Shown here: positions 17,247 through 25,400 of the stretch, one piece after another
How the letters are laid out: every line of letters starts with the position of its first letter
Numbering within the stretch: the first letter of the stretch is position 1
NCBI GenBank assembly: GCA_023458055.1
Contig: JAEXAW010000034.1
Location: forward strand, 80,675-144,674
DNA: 64,000 nucleotides
Reading direction: 5' to 3'
DNA from: Pseudomonadota bacterium
Lineage (GTDB): Bacteria; Pseudomonadota; Alphaproteobacteria; Sphingomonadales; Sphingomonadaceae
Notes under the pieces: model-generated
What the model was told of the DNA's origin: nothing
The model's input: the letters and a program-made list of their open reading frames with translations, nothing else
Database searches by the model: none
Program-made: the position numbers and the translations under genes

Positions 17247-17660
17247 GAAACTGTCACTAATCCTTAAAAACGCAATTTGTTGGAAGCGAGGGTGGAGGCA
17301 ATGAAACGCGGCATCTTATCATCAATGCAGGGCATTGCACGACAAGCCACCGCCCCACTCATGAATTCATACACGCCATGGCGCAGTTTACAAATTCCCT
17401 AGATTCCCCCTCAAACGCGTTTTTCGTTGCACTAGATTCCCTAGATTCCCTCTCCAACACCGTTTTTCAGTTTACAAATTCCCTAAGTTCCCTCTGAAAA
17501 GCGATATTCGGATTTCACTGATTCCCTAGACTCCCGCTGAAAGGTCTTCTCCAGTTCCCGATGCTTCCTTTGATTTGCGATCTTCTTTCCTGACGCGGCA
17601 TTCAAGGCGCAATAAGGTGGCGAAGTTGATGAAGTTTACCCTTCAGCGCGTTTTTTGGCC
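17247..17660. other. 414-bp gene-free interval holding a tandem repeat
   Basis: No credible reading frame or RNA gene was seen. The middle third is a degenerate 42-bp tandem repeat, described separately. The 90 bases nearest the epimerase gene presumably contain its minus-strand promoter, but no convincing -35/-10 pair stood out. Confidence 0.6.
17384..17553. repeat. Degenerate 42-bp tandem repeat, four units
   Basis: ATTCCCT recurs at 17394, 17436, 17478 and 17521, that is at spacings of 42, 42 and 43 bases. Each unit has a second nearby copy of TTCCCT or a close variant (ATTCCCTAGATTCCCT in unit 2), followed by a C/T-rich and A-rich tail often ending in GTTTTT. Units 1 and 3 share CAGTTTACAAATTCCCT. 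Five GANTC sites lie in units 1, 2 and 4 (17402, 17435, 17444, 17520 and 17529). Confidence 0.8.
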
Positions 17661-18068
17661 TCAATCCATGCCGGGATAGCGGTTAAAAGCGGGCAGGGCA
17701 TCGAGCGTTTCCATCCAGCCGATACGTTCCGCCGTCTGGATCTGTGCGCCAAGTGGATAAGCATCAGGGTTATTCAGCGTCGCCGACTGGACATCAATTT
17801 TGCCCGGGAAGATTTCGGCATTGGTATAAAAGAGGCTGGTTCCGCATTTACCGCAGAATTGCCGACGGCCATGCTCCGAACTCTTATACTCGCTCGTCGC
17901 ACCATCAATCGTCACCGCATCAGCATCAAACATCGCCCAAGCGACTGCGGGTGCGCCGCTCGCCTTATGGCAATCGGTGCAATGGCACAGCGCGTGATGG
18001 TCCGGCTGCGCGCCGTTCGCGATCTCGTAAGTAACTGCGCCACAATGGCACCCGCCAGTTTCGCCCAT
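17661..18068 (-). CDS. GFA-family (CENP-V/GFA domain) zinc protein
   Basis: Small zinc-binding protein of the glutathione-dependent formaldehyde-activating enzyme superfamily. Cysteine pairs appear in order: GGCHCGAVTY, LCHCTDCHKASG and FCGKCGTSLFY, the full metal-binding set. The length of 135 aa is typical. Most members have no proven formaldehyde role, so the function stays open. The ATG is preceded by GGGAGAG. The promoter is unusually clear and carries a LexA-type repeat, suggesting damage induction. It is transcribed on the same strand as the upstream hslU region but is separated by its own promoter. Confidence 0.85.
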   Translation of the reverse strand: MGETGGCHCGAVTYEIANGAQPDHHALCHCTDCHKASGAPAVAWAMFDADAVTIDGATSEYKSSEHGRRQFCGKCGTSLFYTNAEIFPGKIDVQSATLNNPDAYPLGAQIQTAERIGWMETLDALPAFNRYPGMD

Positions 18069-18094
18069 CGCTACTCTCCCTATTGGCTTGCTCC

Positions 18095-18127
18095 CGCATA
18101 GTGCACTAAAGAGAACAAGTCAAGAAC
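18095..18127 (-). promoter_or_regulatory. Promoter with LexA-type direct repeat for the GFA gene
   Basis: On the minus strand, TTGACT (18118-18123) and TATGCG (18095-18100) are 17 bases apart, about 27 nt before the ATG. The alphaproteobacterial LexA pattern GTTC-N7-GTTC (18113-18127) straddles the -35 hexamer. The promoter match and its position are seen directly; LexA control is inferred. Confidence 0.55.
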
Positions 18128-18167
18128 AAATCGCTGCGTGCTGCGCGATCCTGCCGGAAAAGGTCGC

Positions 18168-19469
18168 TTAAAGGATATATTTGCTAAGATCCGTATCGCG
18201 CGCGATGCTGGCAAGCTGGCTGTCGACATAGGCGGCATCAATCACCAGTGTTTCGCCCTTGCGGTCCTCGGCCTCGAACGAGACTTCTTCCAAAAGCTTT
18301 TCCATCACGGTTTGCAGACGGCGTGCGCCGATATTTTCGATCTGGCTGTTCACCTCTGCGGCGATCCTGGCGAGCGCGGCGATGGCACCGTCAGTGATTT
18401 CGATCTTGACGTCTTCGGTGCCGAGGAGGGCCACATATTGTTGCGGCAGGCTGGCCTTGGTCTCGCTTAGAATGCGTACGAAGTCTTGCTCAGTAAGGCC
18501 TTGCAATTCCACGCGAATGGGGAGGCGACCCTGCAGCTCCGGTAAAAGGTCGCTGGGCTTTGCCACATGGAACGCGCCGCTGGCGATAAACAAAATGTGA
18601 TCGGTCTTAAGCGGACCATATTTGGTCGCTACCGTGGTGCCTTCGATGAGCGGCAGGAGGTCGCGTTGAACGCCCTCGCGACTGACCGAGCCCCCGCGCA
18701 CATCCGACACCGCGATCTTGTCGATTTCATCCAGGAACACGATGCCATTGGCTTCGGCATCAGCAAGCGCGACGCGGGCAACATCATCCTGATCGAGCCG
18801 CTTTTCCTGCTCCTCCTCGACCAATTTATCCCACGCGTCGGGCACGCGCAATTTGCGGCGTTTTTTGGGGGCTTGTCCAAATGCTTTGCCCATGATGTCG
18901 CTGAGGTTGATCATGCCGACATTGCCTCCCATGCCCGGGATTTCCATTGGCATGTTGGGCGCTTCGGTGACTTCGATCTCCACCTCAGTCTCGTTCATCT
19001 GGTCCTGTTCGATGCGCTCGCGGAACGCCATGCGGGTGGCTTGTGATGCTTCCTTGCCGGTGAGTGCATCGAGGAGACGCTCCATTGCAGCTTCGGATGC
19101 AGCGTTACGAACGGCCTCGCGGCGGCGATCCTTTTCGAGGCGCACAGCTTCTTCGACGAGGTCGCGGGCAATTTGTTCAACGTCGCGGCCGACATAACCG
19201 ACCTCGGTGAATTTGGTGGCCTCCACCTTGACGAAAGGCGCGTCGGCAAGTTTCGCCAGACGGCGCGAAATTTCGGTCTTGCCGCAACCAGTGGGGCCGA
19301 TCATCAGGATATTCTTCGGCGTCACCTCATCGCGTAGGTCGGCGGACAGGCGTTGCCGTCGCCAGCGATTGCGCAGCGCGACTGCGACGGCTTTCTTGGC
19401 GTCGGTCTGACCGATAATATGTTCGTCAAGGGCTTTGACGATGGCTTTAGGGGTGAGGGTGTCGTTCAT
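18168..19469 (-). CDS. hslU: ATP-dependent protease ATPase subunit HslU
   Basis: AAA+ unfoldase that feeds substrates to the HslV peptidase chamber in the cytoplasm. Visible motifs: Walker A GPTGCGKTEISRRL, the pore loop GYVGRDVEQ, Walker B IVFLDEIDK, the intermediate I domain (about residues 110-230), sensor region GAFHVAKPSDLLPELQGRLP, and a C-terminal tail ending LSKYIL, which docks into HslV. The length of 433 aa is standard. It is downstream of hslV on the same strand, but with 100 bases between them instead of the usual tight spacing; that gap holds a dispersed repeat. Confidence 0.97.
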   Translation of the reverse strand: MNDTLTPKAIVKALDEHIIGQTDAKKAVAVALRNRWRRQRLSADLRDEVTPKNILMIGPTGCGKTEISRRLAKLADAPFVKVEATKFTEVGYVGRDVEQIARDLVEEAVRLEKDRRREAVRNAASEAAMERLLDALTGKEASQATRMAFRERIEQDQMNETEVEIEVTEAPNMPMEIPGMGGNVGMINLSDIMGKAFGQAPKKRRKLRVPDAWDKLVEEEQEKRLDQDDVARVALADAEANGIVFLDEIDKIAVSDVRGGSVSREGVQRDLLPLIEGTTVATKYGPLKTDHILFIASGAFHVAKPSDLLPELQGRLPIRVELQGLTEQDFVRILSETKASLPQQYVALLGTEDVKIEITDGAIAALARIAAEVNSQIENIGARRLQTVMEKLLEEVSFEAEDRKGETLVIDAAYVDSQLASIARDTDLSKYIL

Positions 19470-19490
19470 GATTTTTGATTTCTATCCAGG

Positions 19491-19521
19491 CCCGTTCGCC
19501 CTGAGCTTGTCGAATGACGGG
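19491..19521. repeat. Short dispersed palindromic repeat of sphingomonad type
   Basis: The sequence contains CCCGTTCGCC next to CTGAGCTTGTCGAA and ends in GACGGG, so the outer arms CCCGT and ACGGG are inverted. Elements with the core CTGAGCTTGTCGAA are, from memory, common as REP-like repeats between genes in sphingomonads. It occupies the hslV-hslU gap. No second full copy was seen in the window. Confidence 0.6.
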
Positions 19522-19569
19522 GTAAACCAAGGGCTTCGAGTGGCTCAATCCGAATGGAATATTTTGAAT

Positions 19570-20136
19570 TCAGCTTGTGCTGTCCATCACCTCAATGGTG
19601 GTGCTGTCGTTGGTATAGACGCAGATTTCCGCCGCAATCTTCATCGCCTTTTTGGCGAGCGTTTCGGCATTGGCCTCATAGTCCATCAGCGCGCGGGCGG
19701 CGGACAGTGCATAATTGCCGCCCGAGCCGATCGCGGTGACGCCTTCGAGAGGCTCTAGCACATCGCCGTTGCCGGTGAGCACCAACGTGACTTCCTTGTC
19801 CGCGACGATCATCATCGCCTCAAGGTTGCGCAAATATTTGTCGGTGCGCCAATCCTTGGCGAGCTCGACCGCCGCGCGCATCAATTGGCCGCGATGGGCC
19901 TCGAGCTTCTTTTCCAGCCGGTCGAACAGGGTGAAGGCGTCCGCGGTCGCCCCGGCAAAGCCGCCGATGACGCTGCCATCGTGGAGGCGCCTGACCTTCT
20001 TCGCATTGGGTTTCATAATCGTCTGGCCCATCGACACCTGGCCATCGCCAATGACGACGACCTTGCCATTTTTTCGCACAGACAGGATGGTAGTGCCATG
20101 CCATTGCGGCATGGAATGATTATCATTTCCGCTCAT
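19570..20136 (-). CDS. hslV: ATP-dependent protease subunit HslV
   Basis: Proteasome-like threonine peptidase forming the double-hexamer core of HslUV. The N-terminal catalytic threonine is in WHGTTILSVRKNGKVV, followed by GDGQVSMGQTIMKPNAKKVRRL, the GGFAGATADAFTLFDRLE block and the C-terminal IAAEICVYTND. The ATG giving MSGNDNHSMPQWHGTT was chosen; an upstream in-frame ATG would add 17 atypical residues. The product is 188 aa. The first codons of the gene contain an exact copy of the Fur-box core palindrome. Confidence 0.96.
   Translation of the reverse strand: MSGNDNHSMPQWHGTTILSVRKNGKVVVIGDGQVSMGQTIMKPNAKKVRRLHDGSVIGGFAGATADAFTLFDRLEKKLEAHRGQLMRAAVELAKDWRTDKYLRNLEAMMIVADKEVTLVLTGNGDVLEPLEGVTAIGSGGNYALSAARALMDYEANAETLAKKAMKIAAEICVYTNDSTTIEVMDSTS
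20115..20127. promoter_or_regulatory. Fur-box-like core palindrome inside the start of hslV
   Basis: AATGATTATCATT is identical, as the reverse complement, to the central 13 bases of the classical Fur consensus. It lies within codons 3-8 of hslV, where it encodes NDNH, so it may be only a coincidence of codon choice. Confidence 0.25.
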
Positions 20137-20200
20137 GACCGCGATATGGGAATGCGGTCGCGGGGTCGCAAGGGGAGGGCAAGCCATTCCTTTTGCCTAA

Positions 20201-20232
20201 AGAAAAACCCCGACCTGTTACCAGACCGGGGT
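20201..20232 (-). terminator. Rho-independent terminator after the 75-residue protein gene
   Basis: On the minus strand an ACCCCG/CGGGGT stem with an inner CTG/CAG stem and a GTAA loop is followed by TTTTTCT. It starts 30 nt beyond the stop codon of the small membrane protein gene and separates it from hslV. Confidence 0.85.
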
Positions 20233-20261
20233 CAATCTCAATTAGGTTGCCAAACCCGAAA

Positions 20262-20489
20262 TTACGGGCTGGTCGGCAGATCGTCGCCCGAGATCAGTTC
20301 GTAAGCAGCATAAACCATGCCAGCCAGAACAGCGATCAGCAGAATGGTGCCGCCGCCATTGCCGCCCTTAAGTTCCGAATTTTCGGTTGTGACGGCGTCG
20401 GCGCGAGCCGGAGCAGCCGAAGCAGCAACCGGAGCGATAGCAAGCGAAGCGGTAGCAAGCGCTACAGCAGCCTTCTTAGCGAAAGTCAT
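20262..20489 (-). CDS. Small exported single-span membrane protein, 75 aa
   Basis: I do not recognise a named family. The N-terminal 25 residues form a signal peptide (KKAAVALATASLAIAPVAA, cleavage likely after ASA). A short polar Gly-rich linker (KGGNGGG) follows, then a hydrophobic helix (ILLIAVLAGMVYAAYELI, about residues 49-66) near the C-terminus. The mature protein would be under 55 residues, anchored by its C-terminal helix. AAAGGAGA seven to eight bases before the ATG is a strong ribosome site, and a clear intrinsic terminator follows, so the gene is real and probably well expressed. Confidence 0.78.
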   Translation of the reverse strand: MTFAKKAAVALATASLAIAPVAASAAPARADAVTTENSELKGGNGGGTILLIAVLAGMVYAAYELISGDDLPTSP

Positions 20490-20667
20490 TGGTAATCTCC
20501 TTTAATGCGGGGGTGCCTTTACGGGAAAGGTCACGAATTGCAAGACAATTTATGTTCGAAAGGCTGAATTTTCCGTTAATTTACATCCGGCCAACCGTCG
20601 AACGCGGAATTGCCCGATAAGTTCCTAGCGCCGGTTTGTGGACAGATTGTTACACTCGAATAGCTTG

Positions 20668-21759
20668 TTATTCTGGGGCTTTTTGCTGCACTGCAGCAAA
20701 AACATCTTTCACCATTTGGGACTTTCCACGCGGTAAAATCAAGACCGCATCGGCCGTTGCAACAATTATCAAATTTTCGACTCCGTAAGTCCCGACGGTA
20801 ATTCCCTCACCCCGAATCAGACAATTTTGCGAATCGATTGCCGTAACCTTGCCGGTGATCGCATTTTCGTCTTCATCTTTGGCCATCAAATCATAGAGCG
20901 CGTCCCAGCTGCCGACATCGGACCATCCCATGTCCACCGGGACGCAGGCAACTTGCTCTGCCTTTTCCATGACGGCGTAATCAATCGAATCTGATGGACT
21001 GGATTCAAACGCTGCCACCATGGGCACCACTTCTACCTCATCATGCGCTACCCCGTTGAGGGCTTGCCTTGCCGCAGCGAGAATAAGCGGCGCGTGTCGT
21101 TCCAATTCTTCAAGATAACGTCCGGCGCGAAACAGAAAGATTCCCGCATTCCACACATAGTTACCGGTGGATATCATCCTGGAAGCTTCTTCATGCGATG
21201 GCTTCTCAACGAACTGCGCAACTTTGCGCGCAGTGCCACCTGCATCAAGCGGGCCGTTGAGTTCGATATACCCATACCCGGTTTCGGGTCCGGAAGGCGC
21301 TATGCCCAAGGTTGTCAGCCACCCCTGGCGGGCTGCCGTCGTAGCCGCTGCCAGCGCGGTCTCGAAGGCTTGCTGATCAAGGATTTGATGATCGCTTGGT
21401 AGAACCAGCATGACGGCTTCCGCCGGAAGCGTCAGGGCCGCAAGGGCAATTGCGGGAGCGGTGCCGCGCGCGCAAGGTTCATGGATGATCCTCACAGGCT
21501 TACCGGACGACGCAGCCACGCCTTGCGTCAAATGCTGATGGGCAAGAGGGCCAACAATAACGGGACTGTCGAAAAATTTTGGATCGGCAACACGATCCAG
21601 CGTCGTTTCGATCATCATCTTGTCATCAAGCAGGCGCAGAAATTGTTTCGGGCGCTCTCTGGTTGATAATGGCCATAGGCGCGTTCCGGAACCGCCGGAC
21701 AGGATAACCGGAATAATTTTTCCCGAAAATGCTGCCTCTTCCATAAGGGGTGTTTTCAT
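20668..21759 (-). CDS. manC: Mannose-1-phosphate guanylyltransferase
   Basis: Makes GDP-mannose from mannose-1-phosphate and GTP. The nucleotidyltransferase signature LSGGSGTRLWPLS with RPKQFL is at the N-terminus, VLPSDHQI lies in the middle, and the sugar-binding FVEKPSHEEA and YVWNAGIFLFRA blocks follow, with DMGWSDVGSWDALY later. At 363 aa it has the transferase and beta-helix parts but not the cupin isomerase domain of bifunctional enzymes; the isomerase is the separate manA at 15.5 kb. I used the ATG two codons inside a TTG-initiated reading. GDP-mannose could supply the polysaccharide island that starts just upstream on the other strand. Confidence 0.9.
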   Translation of the reverse strand: MKTPLMEEAAFSGKIIPVILSGGSGTRLWPLSTRERPKQFLRLLDDKMMIETTLDRVADPKFFDSPVIVGPLAHQHLTQGVAASSGKPVRIIHEPCARGTAPAIALAALTLPAEAVMLVLPSDHQILDQQAFETALAAATTAARQGWLTTLGIAPSGPETGYGYIELNGPLDAGGTARKVAQFVEKPSHEEASRMISTGNYVWNAGIFLFRAGRYLEELERHAPLILAAARQALNGVAHDEVEVVPMVAAFESSPSDSIDYAVMEKAEQVACVPVDMGWSDVGSWDALYDLMAKDEDENAITGKVTAIDSQNCLIRGEGITVGTYGVENLIIVATADAVLILPRGKSQMVKDVFAAVQQKAPE

Positions 21760-21856
21760 CGCCAAGAATTAGCAGTGGTGCGCTGTGCACGCAAGCTGGC
21801 TCGGTCTGGCCATTAAGCCCGGAAAAATTATGGTGCGCAGGGGTATTTTATAGTGC

Positions 21857-21874
21857 TGCAGTTGACACACTGCA
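21857..21874. promoter_or_regulatory. Inverted repeat overlapping a TTGACA element
   Basis: TGCAGT and ACTGCA are separated by six bases, and TTGACA (21862-21867) lies between them. The site is in the divergent gap between manC and the 143-residue secreted protein, about 65 bases before the latter. A good -10 partner was not found, so this is only a candidate operator/promoter. Confidence 0.35.
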
Positions 21875-21936
21875 CAAACTAACCTCTTGTCCGCTTAAAT
21901 CTTAGCCGAGGCCGTTGACAGGAAACTACCGGATTG

Positions 21937-22368
21937 ATGCGTTTTAATCTTTATGCATTACGGATCATCATGTTTGCCGGAGCCGTCATGGTCAATCCCG
22001 GCATAGAGCCCTCACACGCGGCGGTATCCGGATCGACCGCCTCGCTGTCTTGCACGACTATGGGCATATTTTCTTTCAAGCCCAACGCGACGGACGCCGA
22101 AATATGCGAACGGTTTCGTGCTGCCTTGGGAGCAGCTATGCGAAAAAATTTTTTTCTGTCGCCAGGCTTGGGAGGCAAGGATCACGTGGCGGTGTCCATT
22201 GCCATGAATAAGCGTGGCATAATTGTCGCCAAGGTCGGCGAGATGCGAGCGGGTAAAGTCCGCAGCCATGGCGATGTATCGGTTGCAGTAATGGACAAAG
22301 CGCCGGACATTTCTGCCATTGACCTCCTCGCCCGCGGCGTGGCGACCGAGTTGACCAGAAAGAGTTAA
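21937..22368 (+). CDS. Hypothetical exported protein, 143 aa
   Basis: Not recognised. The first 29 residues look like a signal peptide (MRFNLYALRIIMFAGAVMV, with a likely cleavage near SHA-AV). The mature part is about 115 residues with two cysteines (SLSCTT and AEICERF), which could form a disulfide, and alternating hydrophobic stretches (VAVSIAMNKRGIIVAKV, DVSVAVMD) that suggest beta strands. The ATG directly follows a TTG alternative. It stands between manC and the RTX protease and is read in the same direction as the protease, 99 bases upstream of it. Confidence 0.6.
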   Translation: MRFNLYALRIIMFAGAVMVNPGIEPSHAAVSGSTASLSCTTMGIFSFKPNATDAEICERFRAALGAAMRKNFFLSPGLGGKDHVAVSIAMNKRGIIVAKVGEMRAGKVRSHGDVSVAVMDKAPDISAIDLLARGVATELTRKS

Positions 22369-22390
22369 GCCCGGATATATGATTTATTTA

Positions 22391-22410
22391 CATCTTTAAC
22401 GGAAAAGATG
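22391..22410. promoter_or_regulatory. Inverted repeat upstream of the RTX protease gene
   Basis: CATCTTT and AAAGATG form a perfect 7-bp inverted repeat around a 6-base spacer, 58 bases before the protease ATG. There is no T run, so it is not a terminator; an operator is possible. Confidence 0.35.
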
Positions 22411-22467
22411 GAAATATGCACAGTCTAGTCGATTGGCGCGCATAAGAGCGAAGGGGAGAAGCACAAG

Positions 22468-25400
22468 ATGGTCGATACGATACCGGGCAACAGCTCGACA
22501 ACCACTACCCTCAATCCTAGCACGGGCGTTGATGTAGTCATCGAGACCAACGGGGATCACGATTGGTTTCGGGTCGATCTCACGGCCGGAACGACCTATT
22601 CTTTCCAGACATGGTCGCAAACCGGATCCAACCCTGATAGCCACCTGCGCTTATGGCAGGGATCGACCATGGTGGCCGAAAATGATGACATCATTTATGC
22701 GGAGAACACCTATTCGCTGATCAATTACACGCCGACGACTTCGGGCACCTATTATATTGATGCCGGAACCTACGGTAACCAAACGACCGGAACCATGCGT
22801 TTGACGGTCGCGACGGTTAACAACTCGGCCAGCGATACCGTCGGAAATACCGTTGGCACTGCGACGCCTCTCGCGATGGACGGAGTGGTAACGGGTGCGA
22901 TCAACGCAGCCGGGGATCGCGACGTTTATGCTATTTCTTTGGTTGCGGGACAAACCTATTTCTTTCGTACCGGCCTCACCGCGACCGGGGACAGTCTGGA
23001 TTCCATCCTTACCTTGCGTGATGCGGCGGGTGACGCGATCAAACAGAATGACGATGCCGGCGCCGGGCTTTATTCCGGGATTCGGTACACCGCTACCACT
23101 TCGGGGACCTATTATCTCGATGTGAGCAGCTATGGTTCCGGTGCGAGTTCGACCGGCAACTTCACCTTGACCGCCTATCGCACGACGCCGTTGACTGTTT
23201 ATACCAATGACCAGATCGCACGCCAGCTCACCAACGATTATTGGGGTGGCTCCAGCCATTCCTTTGCGGTAACTGTCGGCGGTACATTAACATTCAACGT
23301 GACCGGTTTGACCTCCGCTGCGCAAACGCTCGCCCGCGAAGCGCTCAATCTGTGGTCCGACGTAACCGGGCTCCGCTTCTCGGAAGTCACAACAGCGGGC
23401 GCGCAACTCATCTTCGACGATGCCGAAGACGGCGCGGCCACCAAATTTACCTTTGATGCCAATGGTGCGCTGACCGCATCAACTGTTAACGTGTCGCTTG
23501 CATGGCTGTCGCAAAACGGCACATCCTTGAACAGCTATTCCTTCCAGACGTTCGTGCATGAAATCGGGCATGCTTTGGGTCTTGGTCATGCAGGCAATTA
23601 TAATAGTAGCGCGAGCTATGGCATCGATGCAGCCTACGCGAACGATAGCTGGAGTCAGACGGTCATGTCTTATTTCAGCCAGACCGAAAATGAATATCTC
23701 GCCGCGATGGGTTGGACACGGCAATTCGTGGTTACGCCGATGGTCGCCGATGCGATTGCAATGACGACGCTTTACGGGACGAACACAACCACCCGTACCG
23801 GTAATACCACCTACGGATTTAACAATAACAGCGGGCGGCAGATTTATGACGCGGCGACTTATGGCGCGTTGACCTATGCCATAATCGACAATGGCGGCAT
23901 TGATACAATGGATTATTCGGGCTTTGGCCAGAACCAGTATATTGATCTGCGCGCCGAAGCTTTTTCGAACATTGGCGGACGTGTCGGCAATGTTTCTATT
24001 GCGCGCGGTACGATTATCGAAAATGCTGTCGGCGGCGCGGGGGCTGACACCATTATTGGCAACAGCGCTGCTAACAACCTCAACGGAGGTGCCGGAAACG
24101 ACGCGTTGGACGGTGGTGACGGTAACGATACCCTGGTCGGCGGACTCGGCGACGATACGGTCATTGGAGGCGCTGGACTCGACACGATGATGGGTGGTGT
24201 CGGGAACGATACCTATTATGTCGACAATAGTGGGGACGCGGTCGTTGAAAATGCCGGCGAAGGCATCGACATGATTTATGCTACCGCAAACTTTGCATCC
24301 ACCGGCAATATCGAAACGATTGCGCTCATGGGGGTCGCTGCAATTAATGCACAGGGCGACAATCTCGACAATGTGCTCATCGGAAATGCGGCGAGCAATA
24401 CTATTCGCGGCATGGGAGGGAATGATACCATTTATGGCGGGGATGGTGCCGATATTCTTTATGGCGATGACGGCGGAGATATGCTCATCGGCGGCAATGG
24501 TGATGATGCATTTGCTGGTGGATTGGGCAATGACGCGATTGATGGCGGAAGCGGTAATGATTCCATCGCAGGTAATGAGGGAGATGATGTCCTGATTGGC
24601 GGGGCAGGCATCGATCTCATGACCGGGGGCAGCGGTAACGACGTATTTTATGTCGATCATAGTGGCGATGCGGCGCTTGAAAACGCCGGAGAAGGCATTG
24701 ACACGGTTTATTCTACCGCGAATTTTTCGTTGACCGATCATGTCGAAACACTGGCGTTGATGGGTTCGGCGGCGAACGGTAGCGGTAATGCGCAGGACAA
24801 TACCATTATCGGCAACGGCGGAGCCAATGTCCTGCATGGCATGGGCGGCAACGACACCGTTTATGGTGGTGATGGCGACGACGTTATTTATGGTGATGAC
24901 GGCAGCGATATGCTTATTGGAGGCAGCGGCGCCGACGCTTTTTCCGGCGGGCTTGGCGATGATGCGATCGACGGCGGCGATGGCAATGACTCGATAGCCG
25001 GAAACGAAGGCAACGATATCCTGATCGGTGGAGCTGGTGCAGACCTCATGGCCGGCGGTGCTGGCAACGATACTTATTATATTGACAATGGAGCAGATCA
25101 GATCGTCGAATATGGCGGGGAAGGGACCGATACCGTCTATGCAACCGTCGATTGGACCTTGGCCGACAATATAGAAGTGCTTGCACTGATGGGTGGCGTA
25201 GCCGTTACCGGATCGGGCAATTCTCTCGACAATACGATCATTGGCAACGGCCTTAACAATATCCTGTTCGGACATGGCGGCAACGATACCATTTTTGGCG
25301 GAGACGGTGCCGACATAATCTTGGGCGGCGCTGGTAACGACATGCTTTACGGTAACGCGGGTGCCGATCGTTTTGTGTTTCAGCCGGGCAGCAATATCGA

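Noticed and set aside
17384..17553. CRISPR array
   Set aside because: The 42-base units are contiguous and degenerate, lack conserved repeats with unique spacers, and no cas gene is nearby.
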